Shown one piece after another: positions 1 through 5,056 of a stretch of DNA of 5,056 nucleotides. Source of the stretch: JBDNDK01 sp046719185 (GTDB lineage Bacteria; Armatimonadota; UBA5829); the NCBI GenBank assembly GCA_046719185.1, contig JBDNDK010000169.1, forward strand, positions 1 to 5,056, given 5' to 3'. The notes beneath the pieces were generated by a model. That model was not told the DNA's origin. It made no database searches and saw only the letters and a program-made list of their open reading frames with translations. A program made the translations under genes and the position numbers. How positions within the stretch are numbered: position 1 is the stretch's first letter; each line of letters opens with the position of its first letter.

Positions 1-795
1 GCGTCTGTTCATGTTTGTTGCAGCACCATATATACACATACCATCTGCAACATTATACATATTGCTGTTAGCATTAAACCAAGACCAGCAAGGAATTAAA
101 AATGGATACACACCAAAATCATTGTAGAAAGCATTTTTAATAGCTTGCCACATATTGTGTGCATTCCAAAGGTCTTTGTAATAATAGCTCACATAAGTGA
201 ATATTATAGGTCTTCCACCATTAGCAACAGGCAATCCATTATGAGTTGCCCATAAATCTCTAGGAATCAACTGGAAGAATGGTTTTATTTTATCATCATA
301 AAAATACCATGTTGCATTACCAGCAGCACAGGAAAGCTTTAGATTATCATTACTATCAGACCAAACATAGCCTCTGCCATTATCAGCATTCCAAGATGCA
401 ACTTCTGAGGTTGTATCATCATAGCATGCAATTTTGATTGGTGAGTTGGTATTTCTGATAGCAGTTACCATTCTTGAGAGAACACTCTGTTTGAAGAAGT
501 TTGGCTGATGTCTCTCTCCCCAAGTTACCACAGCAGCAATATCAACACCTGCAGCTTTCATATCAGCAAGCTGCCATTCATACCAAGGAATAGATAGAGA
601 GCTGTAGTATGTGCCATTATATGGAGTGGAGAGTCCGGGTGGATGGAATGCCATTTGTGATTGATTGACATTATTATTTGGAGCATCATACCAATAGAAG
701 AAATGAGTAGCAAGTCTTTGTGCACTTGCAGCAGACACAAGCACCATAATCAAAACAATGACCATGGCTAAACAAACACGATAGTTGGTTTTCAT
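1..795 (-). CDS. Secreted GH99/GH71-like (DUF5010-like) protein, 3' end outside window
   Basis: The frame is open for 265 codons from an ATG at 795-793 to the window edge, so the C-terminus is missing. A purine-rich ribosome binding site (AAAGGGGGAGAGG, 815-803) lies 7 bases upstream and fixes the start. Residues 1-25 form a signal peptide: K2 and R6, a hydrophobic core at about 7-20, then ASA before Gln26, a typical signal peptidase I site. The protein is therefore probably exported. The mature part begins with HFFYWYDAP (31-39), then HPPG (51-54), then an amphipathic helix and strand ending AAGVDIAAVVTWG (81-93). This resembles the first strands of the TIM barrels in GH99/GH71 endo-mannosidase-like and DUF5010 proteins. 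IPRDLWAT (177-184) and GRPIIFTY (194-201) look like later barrel strands. The catalytic residues cannot be placed without the rest of the protein. The barrel assignment is from memory of family patterns. That this is a secreted, probably carbohydrate-active protein is more secure than the exact family. Confidence 0.8.
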   Translation of the reverse strand, partial: MKTNYRVCLAMVIVLIMVLVSAASAQRLATHFFYWYDAPNNNVNQSQMAFHPPGLSTPYNGTYYSSLSIPWYEWQLADMKAAGVDIAAVVTWGERHQPNFFKQSVLSRMVTAIRNTNSPIKIACYDDTTSEVASWNADNGRGYVWSDSNDNLKLSCAAGNATWYFYDDKIKPFFQLIPRDLWATHNGLPVANGGRPIIFTYVSYYYKDLWNAHNMWQAIKNAFYNDFGVYPFLIPCWSWFNANSNMYNVADGMCIYGAATNMNRR

Positions 796-858
796 AGTAT
801 TGCCTCTCCCCCTTTATGTATTTTTAGCAAACCAACGATTTCAAATACTACAAAAATC

Positions 859-881
859 TACTTACATACTTATTCTACTTA
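859..881 (-). repeat. Three TAAGTA direct repeats in the leader
   Basis: TACTTA on the plus strand (TAAGTA on the minus) occurs at 859-864, 867-872 and 876-881, with repeat starts 8 and 9 bases apart. The copies lie in the predicted 5' leader of the secreted-protein gene, between its promoter and ribosome binding site. They could be a binding site for a protein or small RNA, or simply low-complexity AT-rich sequence. Confidence 0.3.
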
Positions 882-903
882 TAAACATCACCTCTCTAAA
901 AAT

Positions 904-933
904 ATTATTCTATCTCACACTACCAAATGTCAA
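904..933 (-). promoter_or_regulatory. Candidate sigma-70-type promoter for the secreted protein
   Basis: On the minus strand a perfect -35 box TTGACA (933-928) is followed after 18 bases by AATAAT (909-904), five of six matches to the -10 consensus. An alternative -10, TAGAAT, would leave only 15 bases. Transcription would start near 897 and give a leader of about 100 bases before the ATG at 795. The only evidence is sequence matching in an AT-rich stretch. Confidence 0.45.
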
Positions 934-1154
934 TGTTCAACATATATTTTTTACATATTCTAACACTTAAAACTATGGAATATTGTTGTTGAATTCTGTT
1001 TGACAATTTTCACTTATTAAATCAATTTATGGCATGTTTTTTTAGTTTGTAAAGTGGTATCAAAAACAATTGCAGTAAGTTAAATCACCTGATTTTATAT
1101 TGAAAGAATATCATTAAAGGAACAAAAAAGTGATTCTACACACTTGCCTTTTAT

Positions 1155-1595
1155 TCTGGACAAGATTCTCAAAAGTGTGTTTTTTATGGGTGTTTTGAAC
1201 ATAATTTTAGTAGTAATTAATGAAATAGTTCAAAATTCAATAATAATCAGCTTCGTAAAAATGGTTATCTATCTTCTGGAAAAGTAAGATGGAGATATGT
1301 AAATTGCGGTCATTCATTTTGTCGTAAAAGTCCAGATAAAAAACAAAGTAATGAGAATATATGCTTTAGACTATGGATAGAGCAAAATTATACTGTAAAT
1401 CAGCTTATTAGACTTTCTGGTCATATCAGATGTAAGTTGCAACGCATAATTATTAGAGAGTTAAATAGAGAACCACCTATTCAAGATGATTTAGATAGCT
1501 ACCAAAATGTAATATTCGATTGAAAAAACTCTCTATTGTGGACTGCATCAAATTTGACAAAGTAAATATATCTATCAAATCGGATACAGTCCAGA
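1155..1595 (+). mobile_element. Possible margins of the decayed insertion sequence
   Basis: TCTGGAC at 1155-1161 is matched by its inverse GTCCAGA at 1589-1595, and the two enclose the transposase remnant. Beyond those 7 bases the ends agree only weakly (10 of the first 14 positions). A third similar end, TGGACTGCATCAAATTTGA, starts at 1539. No target-site duplication is visible next to either outer end. At 441 bp the element is far too short for an intact member of the family, so it would be an internally deleted relic. The boundaries are tentative. Confidence 0.3.
1224..1523 (+). pseudogene. Decayed N-terminal fragment of a zinc-ribbon (IS256-like variant) transposase
   Basis: The frame 1224-1523 reads through a degraded zinc ribbon (KNG, then GKVRWRY and NCGHSF), followed by FRLWIEQNYTVNQLIRLSGH, a helix-turn-helix-like segment, and a basic stretch ending NREPP. 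This order matches the N-terminus of transposases in the Zn-binding variant of the IS256/mutator group. The expected CPxC pair now reads SSKF (Ser at 1227, Phe at 1236). The first Cys of the second pair is Tyr (1296), and only the Cys at 1305 remains. Each change needs one substitution per Cys codon. The frame ends VIFD-TGA, where intact members usually continue with Asp-Gly of the first catalytic strand, so the DDE domain is absent. The frame is preceded by an in-frame TGA at 1221 and has no start codon near its beginning. It is very probably a non-functional remnant. The exact family is a judgement from pattern memory. Confidence 0.65.
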
Positions 1596-1597
1596 GT
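1523..1597 (-). terminator. Hairpin plus T run after accA, probable rho-independent terminator
   Basis: The arms 1539-1557 and 1575-1593 pair at 16 of 19 positions around a 17-base loop. AGAGT (1593-1597) can also pair with ACTCT (1528-1532) if seven bases bulge out. On the minus strand the extended stem runs straight into six T residues (1528-1523). The hairpin begins about 25 bases past the accA stop, where a terminator for accDA is expected. The stem is AT-rich and imperfect. Its two arms also look like inward-facing insertion-sequence ends, so it may be a relic used as a terminator or only a relic. Confidence 0.45.
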
Positions 1598-1621
1598 AAC
1601 ATTTAATATTATATCTATCTT

Positions 1622-2626
1622 CTAAACTGTCAATTCAACTTCTTCAGGTTCTGGTGCTTTTTCTTTGAAAGCTCCCATGTTTCTGAACTTATCAAACCTA
1701 TGCTGGGCTAGTTCTGTTCCGCTTAATACAGACAACTCATCAATGTGTCTTAAAAGAGCCATTTTTATGTTTCTAGCTGTTTGTTCAGCATTTCTATGAG
1801 CAGCTCCCAAAGGTTCTTTTATAATTTCATCAATAACACCAAGTTTCAATGCTTCTTCACTAGTAATTTTTAGTGCTTCAGCAGCATCTTTACCTCTTGA
1901 TGGATCTCTCCACAAAATAGCAGCACAGCCCTCTGGTGGAATAACAGAATAAATGGCATTTTCCAGCATAAGCACTCTATTTGCAACAGCAATGCCAATA
2001 GCACCGCCGCTTCCACCTTCACCCAATACAACAGCCACCACAGGCACCTTAAGAGTGGACATCTCCATCATATTTCTAGCAATAGCTTCACTAATGCCTC
2101 TTTCCTCAGCACCAACACTGCAGTCTGCAGCCGGTGTATCAACAAAGCAAATCACAGGTCTAGAAAACTTTTCAGCCAGCTTCATAAGTCTAAGAGCTTT
2201 TCTATATCCCTCAGGTCTAGCACTGCCAAAGTTTCTATATTGTCTATCTTTCAAATCTCTTCCCTTTTGCTGACCAACAAACATCACCTGTCTGCCGTCT
2301 AATACACCAATCCCACCAACCATTGCAGGATCATCAGCAAAAAGTCTATCACCATGCAGTTCAGTGTAATCATCAAATATCAATTTTGCAAAGTCCAGTG
2401 TATATGGTCTTTTAGGGTGTCTTGCAAGAAGTGTTCTATCCCAAGGTGTGAGATTAGAAAATATTTCTTCAAGAAGTTTATCTCTAGCACTTTCCAAGCT
2501 TGCCACCTCCTCAGACCTATCTTCTCCAAGCTCAGCAGTGATCCTTTTAATCTCAGAGATTTTATGGTCAAGTTCAGCTATCGGTTTCTCAAAATCAAGC
2601 ACATTCAAAGTATTATTTGACACCAA
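1622..2626 (-). CDS. accA: Acetyl-CoA carboxylase carboxyltransferase subunit alpha
   Basis: AccA pairs with AccD in the cytosol to move the carboxyl group from carboxybiotin to acetyl-CoA, making malonyl-CoA for fatty-acid synthesis. The 334 residues are near the usual length (319 in E. coli). The N-terminal helical part (DFEKPIAELDHKI, 11-23) is followed by HPKRPYTLDF (70-79), ELHGDRLFADDPA (89-101), RNFGSARPEGYRKALRLM (131-148), GAEERGISEAIARN (172-185), the Gly-rich GEGGSGGAIG (202-211), PPEGCAAILW (230-239) and EPLGAAHRN (271-279), all family signatures. Residues 163-170 read DTPAADCS where E. coli has DTPGAYPG, so the substrate-pocket loop is altered. A short Glu-rich tail (about 322-331) extends the C-terminus. 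The start is TTG at 2626, or GTG at 2623, inside the end of accD and served by a ribosome binding site within accD. The reading frame is intact and identification is secure. Confidence 0.97.
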   Translation of the reverse strand: MVSNNTLNVLDFEKPIAELDHKISEIKRITAELGEDRSEEVASLESARDKLLEEIFSNLTPWDRTLLARHPKRPYTLDFAKLIFDDYTELHGDRLFADDPAMVGGIGVLDGRQVMFVGQQKGRDLKDRQYRNFGSARPEGYRKALRLMKLAEKFSRPVICFVDTPAADCSVGAEERGISEAIARNMMEMSTLKVPVVAVVLGEGGSGGAIGIAVANRVLMLENAIYSVIPPEGCAAILWRDPSRGKDAAEALKITSEEALKLGVIDEIIKEPLGAAHRNAEQTARNIKMALLRHIDELSVLSGTELAQHRFDKFRNMGAFKEKAPEPEEVELTV

Positions 2627-3479
2627 CTTTCACCTCCCTGCAGGCAAACTTCAAAAGCTTCACTAGAGTATTTCTCAAATCTTTTCTAGCAACCACCTTA
2701 TCCACCATTCCATGCTCAAGCTGGAATTCTGATTTCTGGAAGTTATCAGGTCTGTGAATCACTCCAGCTTGCTGTGCAACTCTAGCACCAGCAAACCCAA
2801 CCAAAGCATTCGGCTCAGCAATTATAAAATCACCAACAGAAGCAAAACTTGCATGCACACCAGCAGTTGTAGGATCTGTAAATACAACAATATAAGGCAG
2901 CCCGGCTTCAGCCAATTTAGCACAAGCAGCAGTAGTTTTAGCCATCTGCATCAAAGATAATATACCTTCCTGCATTCTAGCACCACCAGAGGCAGTAAAT
3001 AATATCACAGGCAGTTTCTTTTCAATAGCAAGCTCCATAGCTCTAACTATCTTCTCACCAACAACTCCACCCATACTGCCTCCCATAAATGAAAAGTCAG
3101 CAACACCCAACACAACAGCTATCTGTTCAATAGATGCAGTTCCTGTAACAATAGCCTCATTCAGACCGGAGGTTTTGATTCCCTTTGCAATTTTTGCATC
3201 ATATTCAGGGAAATCAAGAGGATTTGCAGGAATAAGATTTCCATTTATCTCTTCAAAACTACCCGCATCAACAGTAAAATCAATTCTCTCATAAGCTCCA
3301 AGCTTATAGTGAAAATTACACTTACTGCAAACCTTCAGATTCTTTTCAAGTTCTTTAATAAATAATATTTCTCCACATGAAGGGCACTTAGTCCACAGAC
3401 CATCAGGAAGAGCATCAATATTTTTTCTAGCAGCTCTTCTTTCTGCCTTAGATTTTATGCCAAACCAACTGGCGGCCAT
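2613..3479 (-). CDS. accD: Acetyl-CoA carboxylase carboxyltransferase subunit beta
   Basis: AccD is the zinc-binding partner of AccA in the alpha2beta2 carboxyltransferase and contributes most of the acetyl-CoA site. The 288 residues compare with 304 in E. coli. A four-Cys zinc ribbon (Cys32, 35, 51, 54; CPSC and CSKC) is followed by a crotonase-fold domain. Signatures are FMGGSMGGVVGEKIVRA (131-147), TASGGARMQEGILSLMQMAK (162-181), GLPYIVVFTDPT (193-204), ASFASVGDFIIAEPNALVGFAG (210-231) and FQKSEFQLEHGMVD (247-260). Residues 204-207 read TTAG where TTGG or TMGG is usual, and AQQAGVIHRPDN (235-246) differs from the common EQTIREKLPEG type. The ATG at 3479 has an excellent ribosome binding site, AAAGGAGG (3493-3486), with 6 bases between. 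The stop at 2613 lies inside accA. It is probably transcribed with accA from the promoter at about 3590. Identification is secure. Confidence 0.97.
   Translation of the reverse strand: MAASWFGIKSKAERRAARKNIDALPDGLWTKCPSCGEILFIKELEKNLKVCSKCNFHYKLGAYERIDFTVDAGSFEEINGNLIPANPLDFPEYDAKIAKGIKTSGLNEAIVTGTASIEQIAVVLGVADFSFMGGSMGGVVGEKIVRAMELAIEKKLPVILFTASGGARMQEGILSLMQMAKTTAACAKLAEAGLPYIVVFTDPTTAGVHASFASVGDFIIAEPNALVGFAGARVAQQAGVIHRPDNFQKSEFQLEHGMVDKVVARKDLRNTLVKLLKFACREVKVGVK
2631..2638 (-). promoter_or_regulatory. Ribosome binding site of accA inside accD
   Basis: GGGAGGTG on the minus strand (2638-2631) lies within the last codons of accD. GGAGG is 6 bases from TTG (2626-2624) and 9 from GTG (2623-2621). 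Both are usable spacings, so the start is ambiguous by one codon. No ATG competes nearby. Ribosomes finishing accD would arrive at this site, which suggests coupled synthesis of the two subunits. Confidence 0.75.
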
Positions 3480-3545
3480 AAACTGCCTCCTTTATATGTC
3501 CATACAATAGAATAAGATATTTTACCCAATCAATACACAAATACA

Positions 3546-3586
3546 ATAGCACAGTATTTTAACAGGCAATCAGCTTGTTGTGCTAT
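3546..3586 (-). promoter_or_regulatory. Inverted repeat at the accD transcription start, candidate operator or leader hairpin
   Basis: ATAGCACA (3546-3553) and TGTGCTAT (3579-3586) are perfect 8-bp inverse copies separated by 25 bases. The right copy directly abuts the -10 box. An inner imperfect hairpin (AACAAGC and GCCTGTT around TGATT, read on the minus strand) fits between them. A repressor bound here would cover the start site. Alternatively the RNA could fold at the very 5' end. It does not match the FapR or FadR/FabT-type sites I know for fatty-acid genes. Function is inferred only from position and symmetry. Confidence 0.4.
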
Positions 3587-3616
3587 ATTATAACAGAATT
3601 CTTTATTTCTGCTTAA
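3587..3616 (-). promoter_or_regulatory. Promoter of the accD-accA operon (extended -10)
   Basis: On the minus strand a consensus TATAAT (3592-3587) carries the extended -10 TG one base upstream (TGTTATAAT, 3595-3587). A weak -35, TTAAGC (3616-3611), sits 18 bases away and matches only three of six bases. An extended -10 commonly compensates for that. Transcription would begin near 3580, giving a leader of about 100 bases before the accD ATG. It makes accDA independent of the glycosidase gene upstream. Confidence 0.6.
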
Positions 3617-3650
3617 TTTTATATATCATACAACTCTTTAATCATCTTAA

Positions 3651-5056
3651 TTAGTGTGAAAATAAAGGCTCTAGAGTGATAATAGCAGGTGAATATGGCT
3701 TTATCTCTAGGTGTATATTCACTTTCCCATCTGCAATTTTGCCTTCTGCACCAGTTAATACAACTTCATCTAACAAACCAATCTCACTAAGCACAATTTC
3801 AATATCCCTAGACACAGTAGCATCTGTGAGATTATATGCATTTATCACAGCTCTGCCAATATCAGGGAGAGTATGTATATGAGTCAACTCATCCAACCCA
3901 TAGAATGTGCCTCTAGTATATAAATCTTTTAATTTAAGATACTTAGAAACTGCCTGCTTGTATGCTTCATACTGTCCATCAGAAGATTTAACACCTCCAA
4001 TGCCAAGATGTCTTACAGTTGATGCATACCACCAAAAAGCAAGGCAATCTTGATTGTCCTTATTCAAGTTAATATGAGTAAATAGTGGTATATCATAACA
4101 TAAATTATAATAAAATAAACTTAATGCTTTACCACTCAATAAGTCATCAAGAGGATTTCTAGCAAACTTAAAAGACCAAATAGCTTCAAAAGTATCTCCA
4201 CCTGAATACATATAATAAACAGGAAGATATCTGACCCCCCAAGACCATACAGGATCATGAGTTTCAATAAAAAGATAAGGATATTTAGTTTTTAGTTCTT
4301 CAATCATTCTAAAAATAGCCTTTGAATGCATTCCTGGAGTTGTTGGAATTTTATGATTATGACTTTCATCAAAACATCTTCCTCTCCAATCAAAAGCATC
4401 AAACACTATAAAATCCATTCCAGCATCAACAAGCTGAGAGACTCTTTCAATTTTTTCCTGCTGATATTTATCAAAGCAATAACAAGGTTCATAAAATGGC
4501 CTTGATTTATATGGTGCAAAATATCCAATAGCATTATCATACATTTTTCTGTACATACCGGGATATTCATCACCATAGCTTCTACCAATACATCTAAAGC
4601 CTATCTTCAAGCCAAACTCTTGTTTGATATTTCTAATAGTTACATCAGCTTGACCAAGCTTTTCTTCATCCCATCTTGAGCTGCCATCTTCATCTTCCCA
4701 GCCTGCAGATAAAAACAATGCCTCACATCCCATCTCTTTTGCTTTTTTTGCTTCTCTTTCTATCCCATCAAGATCATATCTGGATATTGGAGCATTTCTA
4801 TTTGGCTGAAGACCAATATCATATTCAGTTGACCATACCAAAGGAGGATTATAATTGTCCGGAATCATATGTCCAAGAGAACTGATATAGTCTCTAAACA
4901 TATAAGAACCCCTTCTCCACAATCCCTCATAGAAATGGTATCTAGTTTGTCCAAATGCTATCTGGGAGCCGCTGGCTAATATTTTGCCTTCTAAAGGTTC
5001 ACTATATAAAACAGGTGCACAACCACCAAAGTTTAGAAAAACATCATCTGCAGATC
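3651..5056 (-). CDS. Putative glycoside hydrolase, alpha-galactosidase (GH-D clan)-like, N-terminus outside window
   Basis: The frame is open from the window edge to TAA at 3651, giving 467 residues of a longer protein. A TTG at 4922 is not the real start: coding sequence continues in frame upstream with SADDVFLNFGGCAPVLYSEP and no ribosome binding site fits the TTG. Numbering from the edge, a barrel domain seems to start at PPLVWSTEYDIG (70-81) and includes FLSAGWEDEDG (114-124). It reaches GMDFIVFDAFDWRGRC (212-227), whose spacing equals GVDYLKYD of GH27/GH36 enzymes, making Asp219 the candidate nucleophile. The Lys usually two before it is Val. MYSGGDTFEAIW (282-293) resembles the WTSDNTDA acid/base segment, pointing to Asp287. 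A conserved-looking FWWYASTVRHLGIGG (340-354) follows. The end (about 399-467) looks like the C-terminal beta domain of melibiases. The substrate is unknown, and whether the protein is exported cannot be seen. Confidence 0.6.
   Translation of the reverse strand, partial: SADDVFLNFGGCAPVLYSEPLEGKILASGSQIAFGQTRYHFYEGLWRRGSYMFRDYISSLGHMIPDNYNPPLVWSTEYDIGLQPNRNAPISRYDLDGIEREAKKAKEMGCEALFLSAGWEDEDGSSRWDEEKLGQADVTIRNIKQEFGLKIGFRCIGRSYGDEYPGMYRKMYDNAIGYFAPYKSRPFYEPCYCFDKYQQEKIERVSQLVDAGMDFIVFDAFDWRGRCFDESHNHKIPTTPGMHSKAIFRMIEELKTKYPYLFIETHDPVWSWGVRYLPVYYMYSGGDTFEAIWSFKFARNPLDDLLSGKALSLFYYNLCYDIPLFTHINLNKDNQDCLAFWWYASTVRHLGIGGVKSSDGQYEAYKQAVSKYLKLKDLYTRGTFYGLDELTHIHTLPDIGRAVINAYNLTDATVSRDIEIVLSEIGLLDEVVLTGAEGKIADGKVNIHLEIKPYSPAIITLEPLFSH

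Larger units (their letters stand above)
796..1223. other. Intergenic stretch without a gene
   Basis: No supported coding region lies in these 428 bases. The part from 796 to about 935 is the promoter and leader of the minus-strand secreted-protein gene. The part from about 936 to 1154 is very AT-rich and I see no gene or RNA in it. From 1155 onward it may be the left margin of the decayed insertion sequence. A plus-strand frame at 785-970 is open, but it starts inside the opposing gene, has no convincing ribosome binding site and matches nothing I recognise. Confidence 0.6.

Noticed and set aside
864..890. Eight-codon leader frame on the minus strand starting ATG TTT ATA
   Set aside because: The purine-rich stretch is only about two bases from the ATG, and the short peptide shows no attenuation-type codon run.
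785..970. Plus-strand open frame of 61 codons, rich in hydrophobic residues
   Set aside because: It starts inside the opposing secreted-protein gene, has no good ribosome binding site, covers that gene's promoter and leader, and owes its hydrophobic look to AT-rich sequence.
1000..1030. Plus-strand TTGACA at 1000-1005 as a promoter for the transposase remnant
   Set aside because: No acceptable -10 box lies at 16-18 bases, and the remnant is over 200 bases away.
1138..1185. Inverted repeat ACACACTT / AAGTGTGT followed by a T run on the plus strand
   Set aside because: It has a terminator-like shape, but the stem is only 8 bp around a 27-base loop and no plus-strand gene lies upstream to be terminated.
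1567..1619. Direct repeat TATATCTATC at 1567-1576 and 1610-1619
   Set aside because: Ten bases of low-complexity AT-rich sequence; it fits no target duplication next to the proposed element ends.
1953..2960. Several open frames opposite or out of phase with accA and accD
   Set aside because: They are shadows of the strongly conserved accA and accD frames, with no family similarity or start signals of their own.
4406..4885. Short open frames on both strands inside the glycosidase-like gene
   Set aside because: The long minus-strand frame has coherent family motifs across this whole region, so the short ones are shadows.
4920..4922. TTG as the start codon of the glycosidase-like gene
   Set aside because: The frame continues upstream to the window edge with protein-like sequence, and the nearby GAGGGA directly abuts the TTG with no workable spacing.

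Overview
This AT-rich bacterial window has all of its intact genes on the minus strand. The recognisable core is accD followed by accA. These encode the two carboxyltransferase subunits of acetyl-CoA carboxylase, and accA starts inside the end of accD. Two carbohydrate-active-enzyme-like genes flank the pair, and each runs off an edge of the window. Arg codons are mostly AGA, Shine-Dalgarno sequences are strong, and accA has a TTG or GTG start. A separate-subunit accDA pair means a bacterium. The sequence does not let me name the phylum. The Sec-exported TIM-barrel-like protein and the distant melibiase-like enzyme suggest a polysaccharide-degrading anaerobe or gut/rumen-type lineage, but that is only an inference.

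Layout from right to left, which is the direction of transcription. (1) At 5056-3651 is a glycosidase-like gene without its N-terminus. It has features of the alpha-galactosidase (GH-D) clan: a GH27-like G-x-D-x4-D nucleophile motif, a later candidate acid/base Asp, and a C-terminal beta domain. (2) The 171-base gap at 3650-3480 holds a good extended -10 promoter for accD. An 8-bp inverted repeat lies directly downstream of the -10, at the predicted transcript start. (3) accD (3479-2613) and accA (2626-1622) are intact and overlap by 11 or 14 bases, so they are probably translationally coupled. (4) At 1597-1523 a hairpin followed by a T run lies just past accA and is a likely terminator, although its arms also look like insertion-sequence ends. 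(5) At 1224-1523, on the plus strand, is a decayed N-terminal piece of a zinc-ribbon transposase. It has lost three of its four expected zinc cysteines and stops at what should be the first catalytic Asp. (6) The stretch from 1223 to 796 is non-coding and holds the promoter and leader of the last gene. (7) At 795-1 is the N-terminal 265 residues of a secreted protein with a clear signal peptide and a GH99/GH71-like (DUF5010-like) barrel start.

accD and accA together make the transcarboxylase half of the enzyme that commits acetyl-CoA to fatty-acid synthesis. The biotin carrier and biotin carboxylase genes are not in the window. The flanking sugar-hydrolase genes look like separate units: accD has its own promoter, and about 0.8 kb with mobile-element debris separates accA from the exported protein. 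I see no CRISPR array, tRNA, rRNA or clearly new multigene system. The most unusual points are the altered active-site loop of AccA, the altered nucleophile motif of the upstream glycosidase-like protein, the inverted repeat at the accD start site, and the transposon-end-like palindrome that may now serve as the accDA terminator.
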